DNA of 18,985 bases, from NCBI GenBank assembly GCA_002479405.1, contig DLMX01000088.1:477-19461 (forward strand). The letters are read 5' to 3'. This stretch comes from Methylophilaceae bacterium UBA7525 (GTDB lineage Bacteria > Pseudomonadota > Gammaproteobacteria > Burkholderiales > Methylophilaceae). The position numbers were made by a program, and so were the translations under genes. The notes below the pieces were generated by a model that was given only the letters and a program-made list of their open reading frames with translations, searched no databases and was not told the DNA's origin. Positions 7,246 through 12,983 of the stretch are shown one piece after another; positions within the stretch are counted from its first letter, which is position 1, and every line of letters starts with the position of its first letter.

Positions 7246-8236
7246 AAATTGTCCGCAAATGTCTGAGCACCCGCCTGGGGGTGATAAATGGTCGCCAGAT
7301 GGACTTGCCTAGCCATGGCAAAGTGATGACTGGTGTCACCACGGTGGTTTTCCCCCAGCCCGGGCGCCAGTGAAAGTTCCGGTTGCGTTTCCGGTAAATT
7401 GTGACAACCGGAATGCCAAGAAATGAGGCAAGATGCCCGTTGCCTGAATCATTGGCGATCACGGCACCGGACTCATAGATATAAGCTGCCAAGCTTCCGA
7501 TATCATCAAATACGGGAACCTCAAATTCGTTATTTGCCTTCGCAACCCAGACAGCATGATTGCATGGAGCGACCACAATAACAGGAGAGTACCCCCGCTT
7601 GCGTAGCAAGCGGCATAACTGCAAAAACGACGATGCCGGCCAGTCTTTCTTTTCCGGCCAAGCCGAATCCGGGCTGACGATGATGCGTTTTTCGTAGCGC
7701 CGATATTGCAGATGTGCAGGAACGGTCAAGGCGACATTTTTCACAATCTGCTTAAGCCCCATTTTCTCCCGCATGTAATGCAGTACAATTTCGACAATAT
7801 TCTCATATTCGAATCGCCTGTACCTGATGGCCCCGCTACAGCGTGGCAAGGCGCCAAGCTGCTCGAATATTTCAGGCGGAAGATTGGCTCTAAGTCGTTG
7901 GGTATGATCGTATTTCCAGCTGTCCGGCGCCTTGTGGCAAATCAAGACCCACTTTTTCCGGATAACATTCAATGTCTCATCCGACAGCTTTTCACGCACG
8001 CATTGGGGCGGACTGACGATAGCCAGATCGTACTTCTCCAGTTCATCATCCAATTCGGTCGGCGATGGCAATGGCATGATCTGCAGTTGTGGCATCCATG
8101 CCCGGATCTGGTAGGCGATATTGCTGTAAAGACAGATATCAAAACCATTCAGACGAAGGTTTTCCGCGATCAATACATACAATAGGGAATCCCCGAGCGA
8201 ATCAAAGGAAACCATGCCTATCCTAGCTTTGCGCAT
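7235..8236 (-). CDS. GT9-family glycosyltransferase (heptosyltransferase-like, divergent)
   Basis: A 333-aa GT9 relative. It keeps the core GT9 features: an N-terminal SFDSLGDSLLY with Asp16 (equivalent to the catalytic base of WaaC/WaaF), SPDSAWPEKKDWP (188-200) in place of the GA-x-KRWP donor motif, and ANDSGNGHLASFLGIPVVTIY (261-281). Between these the sequence is unlike WaaF at 3547-4569 and unlike WaaC, so this is probably a later heptosyltransferase or a transferase of another sugar in the outer core. The C-terminus is rich in Arg and Trp, suiting a peripheral membrane enzyme. Starts at ATG 8236, 28 bp after the GT4 gene ends, and overlaps the next gene by 11 bp. Confidence 0.8.
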   Translation of the reverse strand: MRKARIGMVSFDSLGDSLLYVLIAENLRLNGFDICLYSNIAYQIRAWMPQLQIMPLPSPTELDDELEKYDLAIVSPPQCVREKLSDETLNVIRKKWVLICHKAPDSWKYDHTQRLRANLPPEIFEQLGALPRCSGAIRYRRFEYENIVEIVLHYMREKMGLKQIVKNVALTVPAHLQYRRYEKRIIVSPDSAWPEKKDWPASSFLQLCRLLRKRGYSPVIVVAPCNHAVWVAKANNEFEVPVFDDIGSLAAYIYESGAVIANDSGNGHLASFLGIPVVTIYRKRNRNFHWRPGWGKTTVVTPVITLPWLGKSIWRPFITPRRVLRHLRTIYAD

Positions 8237-8264
8237 AACCTTAAATCTTCTTAGTATATCTTTG

Positions 8265-9377
8265 TCAAAATCTCGCCCTGGCAGCCAGCAACCCGGCTAC
8301 AAATGGCATCTGTCTGAATCGCAACTGCACGGCGTGGTCGGTAAAATGCTCGACCAAACGTTGCTGCATGGGGAGAGGATCCCATTCAGTGCCATAGCCG
8401 GCAGTCTCCAGCAACCTGTCTGCCAATGCACCGGCATCGGACAATGCGAATAACAAGCCAACCCCCTGCACCACTTCTGCCCCACCGCCACTATCGCTGC
8501 AGATGATCGGCAACCCTGCCGCCATCGCCTCCAGCAGTACCATGCCGAACGGCTCATGATCCGAAGTCAGCGCGAACACATCGAACGCGCGGAAGTATCT
8601 GCGGCCATTGGGCACTTGGCCGGCAAACACCACCTTGTCTGTAACACCAAGTTCGACAACGAGGTTCTTCAGAGCCTGCTCCAGCGGACCGGAGCCCATG
8701 ATCAGCAACAGACTGTTTGCCGGCAATTGCGGGAGCGCCTTGGCAAAACCGCGGATCAGGGTCGCCTGATCCTTGTCATGATGCAGGCGCCCGACATTAC
8801 CGACCACCCAGGCATCGGCCGGCAATCCAAGCTGCACGCGTGCATCCTGCCTGTCGAGCAGTTCAGCCTGCACCGCCTCGACATCGATACGGTTGTACAG
8901 CGTTTCGATCTGCTCATGTAGCCAATGCGGCAATCTTGCGCGCATTTCATCACGCACTGCGTTGGAAACCCCCAACAGCAACAGGCGCTTGCGGAACAGG
9001 TTTACCAGCAGACGGCGGCCATAGCGGTCAAAGTCACCAAAATTGTGTCGCACACTGATTACTGGCAAACGGGTGGCCAGCAAGGCAACATAAGTAGGCT
9101 TGGCGCGATGGGCGATGCAGAAGCGAAACTCTTTTTCTGCAACGATCTGCCGGATTTTTCTGATGGCGCCCAGCTTCAGCCCGCTGACGTCCTTGCTTTT
9201 ATAACCGAGAAAAATCACTTCATCGGATGCGGTCGCACGCTCCACCTCCGCATCAGGCTCCCCAGTCAGATAAACCGTCGTCACCTTGATGCCGGTGCCT
9301 TTGAACAAGGCCGCATACTGGCGTGAGCAATCGAGAAAAGGCGGGTAATAGCAGTGGCTGATCTGCAGGACGTTCAA
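8265..9377 (-). CDS. GT4-family glycosyltransferase (GT-B)
   Basis: A retaining glycosyltransferase of the GT4 family, 370 aa from the chosen start. The N-terminus MNVLQISHCYYPPFLDCSRQ is the usual acceptor-domain opening. Donor-side motifs are VGNVGRLHHDKDQ (192-204), LLIMGSGPLEQALKNL (224-239) and the EX7E pair Glu275/Glu283 in DHEPFGMVLLEAMAAGLPII. It would add a hexose from a nucleotide sugar, plausibly UDP-galactose made by the adjacent GalE. An ATG at 9425 is in frame but lies deep in galE. The TTG at 9377 is preferred because AGGGGA at 9390-9385 is 7 nt upstream, its TTGA overlaps the galE stop, and the protein then begins at the family's first strand. Confidence 0.88.
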   Translation of the reverse strand: MNVLQISHCYYPPFLDCSRQYAALFKGTGIKVTTVYLTGEPDAEVERATASDEVIFLGYKSKDVSGLKLGAIRKIRQIVAEKEFRFCIAHRAKPTYVALLATRLPVISVRHNFGDFDRYGRRLLVNLFRKRLLLLGVSNAVRDEMRARLPHWLHEQIETLYNRIDVEAVQAELLDRQDARVQLGLPADAWVVGNVGRLHHDKDQATLIRGFAKALPQLPANSLLLIMGSGPLEQALKNLVVELGVTDKVVFAGQVPNGRRYFRAFDVFALTSDHEPFGMVLLEAMAAGLPIICSDSGGGAEVVQGVGLLFALSDAGALADRLLETAGYGTEWDPLPMQQRLVEHFTDHAVQLRFRQMPFVAGLLAARARF

Positions 9378-10381
9378 ATGATCTTCCCCTGCGCTTGCGC
9401 CGCCACTTTCAGTTCCCATTGCCAAGCATGGCGGATAATGGTTTCAAGGTCATTATGGATTGGCGCCCACTGCAAAACGCCATTTGCCCGTGAAGCATCT
9501 GCCACCAACCTGGCCGGGTCCCCCTCGCGGCGGGGCGCCAGTTCGAAGGGTACTAACTTGCCGCTAACGCTGGCCACCGTATCAATAACCTGCTTGACGC
9601 TGTAACCAGCGCCATTGCCGAGATTGAATGCAGCAGAGTCGCCACCCTTCTTCATATACTGCATGGCCAGGAGATGTGCCGCACACAGGTCCTCGACATG
9701 AATGTAATCGCGTATGCAGGTCCCGTCCGGCGTGTCGTAATCGTCGCCGAATAGCTTCAGCGGAGGCAACTTGCCCAACACCGCTTTCAATGCCAACGGA
9801 ATCAGGTGCGTTTCCGGTTCGTGGCACTCACCCAGAAGCCCTTCGGCATCGGCTCCGGCAGCATTGAAATATCGTAAGGCAACGTAACGCAGCCCATGCG
9901 CACGCTGAAAATCGGACATCATCATTTCCACCATGAGCTTGGATGCCCCATAAGGGTTGACTGGCACCTTGGGATGCGCCTCATCTATCGGAATCGATTG
10001 CGGCTCGCCATACACGGCAGCTGTGGAAGAAAACACCAGATGATTGAGACCGTGGTCGCGCATGGCTTCCAACAGAGTCAGCGTAGCGAAACTATTGGCA
10101 CGGTAGTATTTGGCCGGATTGCTGACGGATTCTCCTACCAGTATCTTCGAGGCAAAGTGAAAGACCCCGTCAAAATTTCTTTCAGTAAACAGCTGATCGA
10201 GCAACGCACGGTCAGCAAAGTCATGGACAATCAGCTCCCCACCCAGCACTGCATCACGGTGACCGCTGGACAAGTCATCGACAACGGTCACCTGAAACCC
10301 TTGCTTGAGCAACAGTTTGACCATGTGCGAGCCGATATAGCCTGCCCCGCCGGTTACCAGATAGTGCATATTCCTTTCCAT
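9374..10381 (-). CDS. galE: UDP-glucose 4-epimerase
   Basis: A 335-aa GalE that interconverts UDP-glucose and UDP-galactose with bound NAD in the cytoplasm. Visible features are the cofactor loop VTGGAGYIGSH (9-19), VVDDLSSGH (34-42), the catalytic STAAVYG serine region (118-124) with YGASK (Tyr-x3-Lys), RYFNAAGA, CIRDYIHVEDLC and FNLGNGAGYSV. Length is typical. A second ATG at 10369 (giving MHYLVTGGAGYIG) is equally good by homology, and both have only closely spaced purine-rich ribosome sites. It gives galactose donor to the three downstream glycosyltransferases, and its stop codon overlaps the GT4 start. Confidence 0.95.
   Translation of the reverse strand: MERNMHYLVTGGAGYIGSHMVKLLLKQGFQVTVVDDLSSGHRDAVLGGELIVHDFADRALLDQLFTERNFDGVFHFASKILVGESVSNPAKYYRANSFATLTLLEAMRDHGLNHLVFSSTAAVYGEPQSIPIDEAHPKVPVNPYGASKLMVEMMMSDFQRAHGLRYVALRYFNAAGADAEGLLGECHEPETHLIPLALKAVLGKLPPLKLFGDDYDTPDGTCIRDYIHVEDLCAAHLLAMQYMKKGGDSAAFNLGNGAGYSVKQVIDTVASVSGKLVPFELAPRREGDPARLVADASRANGVLQWAPIHNDLETIIRHAWQWELKVAAQAQGKII
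9385..9390 (-). promoter_or_regulatory. Ribosome binding site deciding the GT4 start
   Basis: AGGGGA on the minus strand (9390 down to 9385) stands 7 nt before the TTG at 9377. It lies inside the last codons of galE, so the two genes are probably translated in sequence on one message. Confidence 0.6.
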
Positions 10382-10459
10382 TTCCCTTGAGTAGATGCTA
10401 GCCAGCCATCATATGCAATTGCGAGTCACCCGCATGATAAAACAATACCGTAAACAGGG

Positions 10460-11140
10460 TCATGATGATGCAAAGACTGAAATTTTTTTAAGATGTCGGC
10501 GCAGGTGATTCTCGCATGCCGGACGCAATGCCGCATGATCGAAATAGGCTCCTTCAACTCTCTGCCATGTCGCCAAACCAAGTTCGCGGATCTGTTCCGG
10601 GTACCGATGCAGATGAGTAAAGCTTCGGGCTCTCGTTCCGCACCACAAGGGCCACGGATAGATGCTCATGTCGGCAATATCGATCAAGCCAAGCCTTCCC
10701 TGCGTATCCATCACGATATTCCCCAGATGCAGTGATCGAAAATGCACACCATACGAGTGTAATTTCGCAATGAACGTACCCAGCATGTCAGCCTCGTCCA
10801 CCGTCAAAGATCTGCTTCTCAGCAGTTCGCGCAAAGTCGAGCCCTCCAGTGGAGCATAGAGGACTGCGGTTTCAGCTGGCGCTTCCAGATGAAAGAGTTG
10901 CTTGATATGAACGGTCGGAATACCCGACCTCTGCAAACGCGCGGCATTACGGCAGAAACGTCTGGCATAAGAATATATGCGGGCGACACTGAATCTGTTA
11001 CGGACCCTGAATACTTTCAGCATATCGCCGTTTTGCAGCCGTAGCACCTTGATGCCACGCTCGTCCTGCTCCAGGACTGTACCCGCCTGACACATCTGTT
11101 CGAACTGTGAGCTGCCGATCAACTTACTTTTGCGCATCAT
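10460..11140 (-). CDS. Kinase-fold LPS-core protein with altered catalytic loop
   Basis: A 226-aa protein with the Kdo/LPS-kinase fold, of the kind often annotated as toluene tolerance protein beside core genes. The ATP-site lysine is Lys42 (MLKVFR). The catalytic loop reads HFRSLHLGN (133-141): Ser136 stands where HGD-type kinases have the catalytic Asp, while Asn141 and the metal-binding Asp154 (GLIDIAD) remain. From memory, related proteins share FRSLHLGN, so this would be a family trait and not a local mutation. It may phosphorylate core heptose by an altered mechanism or act as a pseudokinase. The ATG overlaps the HAD gene stop (ATGA), showing translational coupling. A 78-bp gap separates it from galE. 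Confidence 0.75.
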   Translation of the reverse strand: MMRKSKLIGSSQFEQMCQAGTVLEQDERGIKVLRLQNGDMLKVFRVRNRFSVARIYSYARRFCRNAARLQRSGIPTVHIKQLFHLEAPAETAVLYAPLEGSTLRELLRSRSLTVDEADMLGTFIAKLHSYGVHFRSLHLGNIVMDTQGRLGLIDIADMSIYPWPLWCGTRARSFTHLHRYPEQIRELGLATWQRVEGAYFDHAALRPACENHLRRHLKKISVFASS

Positions 11141-11802
11141 CTGTCCTGAACCAATGTCGAGAGCCGTTCAACGACTCGGATATCATGCGCTTTGCAATAT
11201 TCCTCCCAGCCTTCGAATTCGGTCAGTTCGCTGATGAAAACAAAATCGAGGCCTGCAGCAAGCGCAGCCTGATGGTCGTATTTGCTGTCGCCCAGAAACA
11301 GCCCTGGCTTCTGAATATTGCCCTTGCTCATTTCCCTCGCCAGCACCTGATCCTTGTTATCCGGGCTGCCGAAAATGCCGGCATCAAACATGGAATCAAG
11401 CTGGCGAGTCTTGAACAATTGTCGCAGTTCCTGCTGGTCACCACCGGACAACACCATCCAGCGAGCATCAGGATACTTGACTCGCAATTCATGCAAACCA
11501 TCGGCCACTTTACACTGCAACAGACCATGATGGATTTCACTGGCGAAGCGATCCAGCAGGAACTGGATATCGGTTTCCGTGGCGGGCTGTCCCAGGATAT
11601 CGGTCAGAAAGTACTGATATTTGGGATAACGGGAGATACCGCCCAGCCGGATATGATAGTCCATCAGCGCCTTGGCCTGCTGCTCATTGGCACCGAAGGC
11701 AATGGCCGTATCAAAATAGGCCCGGGTCTTGAGTTGATTGGAATCGAGAATGACCCCGTCACAATCGAAAACCAGGGTCTTGTATTGAGTCAGATCCACC
11801 AT
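11137..11802 (-). CDS. HAD-superfamily phosphatase
   Basis: A 221-aa haloacid dehalogenase-type hydrolase with an alpha-helical C1 cap. Motif I is VFDCDGVILDS with nucleophile Asp13 and acid/base Asp15, motif II is the serine in VLSGGD (Ser119), motif III is Lys150 in DNKDQVLAREM, and motif IV is FLGDSKYDHQAA (Asp172, Asp176). All catalytic residues are present. It resembles phosphoglycolate-phosphatase and beta-phosphoglucomutase relatives; it is not GmhB, which has a different length and motif I. Substrate unknown, perhaps a sugar phosphate of the core pathway. ATG 11802 is preferred; the frame remains open to 11919, but that part overlaps eda and has no domain content. Confidence 0.82.
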   Translation of the reverse strand: MVDLTQYKTLVFDCDGVILDSNQLKTRAYFDTAIAFGANEQQAKALMDYHIRLGGISRYPKYQYFLTDILGQPATETDIQFLLDRFASEIHHGLLQCKVADGLHELRVKYPDARWMVLSGGDQQELRQLFKTRQLDSMFDAGIFGSPDNKDQVLAREMSKGNIQKPGLFLGDSKYDHQAALAAGLDFVFISELTEFEGWEEYCKAHDIRVVERLSTLVQDR

Positions 11803-11815
11803 GCGTCCCGGACTA

Positions 11816-11836
11816 GGCGGAGCATTGGGCTCCGCC
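11816..11836 (-). terminator. Hairpin between eda and the HAD gene
   Basis: GGCGGAGC (11816-11823) and GCTCCGCC (11829-11836) form a perfect 8-bp, GC-rich stem with a 5-nt loop in the 43-bp gap after the eda stop. No U-tract follows on the minus strand, so it is more likely an mRNA stability or partial attenuation element than a full terminator. Confidence 0.4.
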
Positions 11837-11845
11837 GCATCAACA

Positions 11846-12472
11846 TCAGGCAGCCTTGATGGCGCTGGCTTCTTTGGCCAGTTTGGTGATGTGCTTCCAG
11901 TCCTTGTTGGCAACGGCATCTGCCGGTGTCAGCCAAGTGCCACCGCAAACCACGACATTGGGCAATGCGAGAAACTGTGGTGCGGATTCTACAGTAACGC
12001 CGCCGGTCGGGCAGAACTTGACGTCGCCGAACGGACCGGCAAAACCCTTCAGCAGATTAATGCCCCCCACTGCGACAGCAGGGAACAGCTTGAGGAAATA
12101 GTAATCGTCGGCATTGGCGGTCATGATTTCACTACCTGTGGAAACGCCCGGCAACAAGGGCAAGCCGATTTCGCGCGCAGCACGACCCAACTCGCTGGTG
12201 TAGCCGGGGCTTACTGCAAACTGGCAACCGGCATCCTTTGATGCCTGTGCATCCTTGATGTTACGCACGGTACCGGAACCCAGAATCGCATCGGGCACTG
12301 CCTTGGCGATCGCTTCCATGGCCTGCAATGCGCAGGAAGTACGCAGTGTAACTTCCAGCACCTTGATGCCGCCTTCCAGCAAAGCCTCCGCCATCGGTAC
12401 AGCATCTTCCACCTTGTTAATGACAATGACCGGAATCACCGGACCGTGGTTGGCCAAATCTAATGTATTCAT
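11846..12472 (-). CDS. eda: KDPG/KHG aldolase (2-keto-3-deoxy-6-phosphogluconate aldolase)
   Basis: A 208-aa class I aldolase that splits KDPG into pyruvate and glyceraldehyde-3-phosphate, the second committed step of the Entner-Doudoroff pathway; relatives also cleave 4-hydroxy-2-oxoglutarate. The motif VLEVTLRT gives Glu40 and Arg44, GSGTV is at 65-69, and the Schiff-base lysine is Lys128 in FLKLFPA. KFCPTGGVT (152-160) is the phosphate-binding loop. Full length and intact. It lies downstream of edd on the same strand but 509 bp away, with structured repeats between, so it may use its own promoter. The next gene, a HAD phosphatase, starts 43 bp after its stop. Confidence 0.95.
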   Translation of the reverse strand: MNTLDLANHGPVIPVIVINKVEDAVPMAEALLEGGIKVLEVTLRTSCALQAMEAIAKAVPDAILGSGTVRNIKDAQASKDAGCQFAVSPGYTSELGRAAREIGLPLLPGVSTGSEIMTANADDYYFLKLFPAVAVGGINLLKGFAGPFGDVKFCPTGGVTVESAPQFLALPNVVVCGGTWLTPADAVANKDWKHITKLAKEASAIKAA

Positions 12473-12778
12473 ACTAGCTAGTCTCTCTCAATTGAATCGT
12501 ATTCTTGAATGCTTCAAGGAAGCGCTGATTAAATAGATACGCGAGCTAATTTTGCGTTGCGCAGGTTTCAGTTCCGACATAACCTGAAAGTTAGTCTCCA
12601 CTGCAACTTCACTTCATATCTACACTTCTCGGCTGTTATGTTCCGTACGTTTTGTAGCGTCAAGCCGAGCTGCCATCGCGTCAAGATGAGCTGCTTTAGA
12701 GCCATATTAACGGCCAAGGCCTTTACGGTCTTGGCAGCCGTCTTGACGGACACAACCCCTGTGTTGTGGCGTCAACCC
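12473..12778 (-). other. Non-coding edd-eda spacer, proximal part, rich in hairpins
   Basis: No convincing gene is found in this 306-bp stretch. It holds a 21-bp-period direct repeat (GCGTCAAG-NN-GAGCTGC at 12657-12673 and 12678-12694), a hairpin with arms at 12710-12718 and 12730-12741, and a second hairpin at 12743-12775 in which TTGACG/CGTCAA encloses CACAAC/GTTGTG. The second direct-repeat copy could instead pair with 12733-12749 (GCAGC and TCTTGACG), which would exclude those two hairpins. The region precedes eda in the direction of transcription, so a leader or small RNA is possible. No good -35/-10 pair for eda could be fixed. Confidence 0.5.
12743..12775 (-). repeat. Interrupted inverted repeat (12-bp hairpin)
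   Basis: TTGACG (12743-12748) pairs with CGTCAA (12770-12775), and CACAAC (12751-12756) with GTTGTG (12763-12768), leaving a 6-nt loop and a small asymmetric bulge. No U-run follows on either strand. Confidence 0.55.
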
Positions 12779-12880
12779 GACCAGTTCAGAATCAGGCAAG
12801 AACAGGGCACCTGAGCGCAGACAGTACATCAAGTACGGCAAGCGAGGGGAACGCAGTTATTGCCTGATTCTGGATTGGTC
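12779..12880 (-). repeat. Structured palindromic repeat, copy 1
   Basis: Outer arms 12779-12799 and 12860-12880 pair over 21 positions with two G-T wobbles only; the inner 13 bp (CAGAATCAGGCAA against TTGCCTGATTCTG) are perfect. They enclose a 40-nt core at 12806-12845 containing TGAGCGC, GACAGTACA and AGTACGGCAAG. The core is 34/40 identical to that of copy 2, with the same spacing between core and arms. The function is unknown; the features suit either a mobile palindromic repeat or a folded RNA in the edd-eda message. Confidence 0.8.
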
Positions 12881-12881
12881 A

Positions 12882-12983
12882 AAGCCATTTCAGAACCGAT
12901 TGAGGCAAGGCACTTGAGCGCTGACAGTACAATTAGTACGGCAAGCCAAAGTAATGCCACATCAATCGGTTATCAAATGGTTT
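12882..12983 (-). repeat. Structured palindromic repeat, copy 2, abutting edd stop
   Basis: Outer arms 12885-12903 and 12962-12980 pair at all but two positions (CCATTT and AACCGATTGA on the left against TCAATCGGTT and AAATGG on the right), and the ends can extend by one wobble and two A-T pairs into the edd stop codon (12982-12984). The core at 12909-12948 matches copy 1 at 34 of 40 bases, while most of the arm sequence differs from copy 1. It begins at once after edd on the transcribed strand. Confidence 0.8.

Noticed and set aside
12568..12753. Minus-strand 61-codon frame beginning GTG in the edd-eda spacer (VSVKTAAKTVKALAV...)
   Set aside because: It is made largely of the repeat units in that region, its GTG has a purine run only 2 nt away, and no family is recognised. 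A leader peptide cannot be excluded but is not supported.
12557..12814. Plus-strand 85-codon frame in the edd-eda spacer
   Set aside because: Cysteine- and arginine-rich without pattern, overlaps repeat hairpins, and no ribosome binding site.
12779..12983. CRISPR array suggested by two similar units
   Set aside because: Only two units, each with its own long flanking inverted arms, no spacers of regular length and no cas genes in the window.
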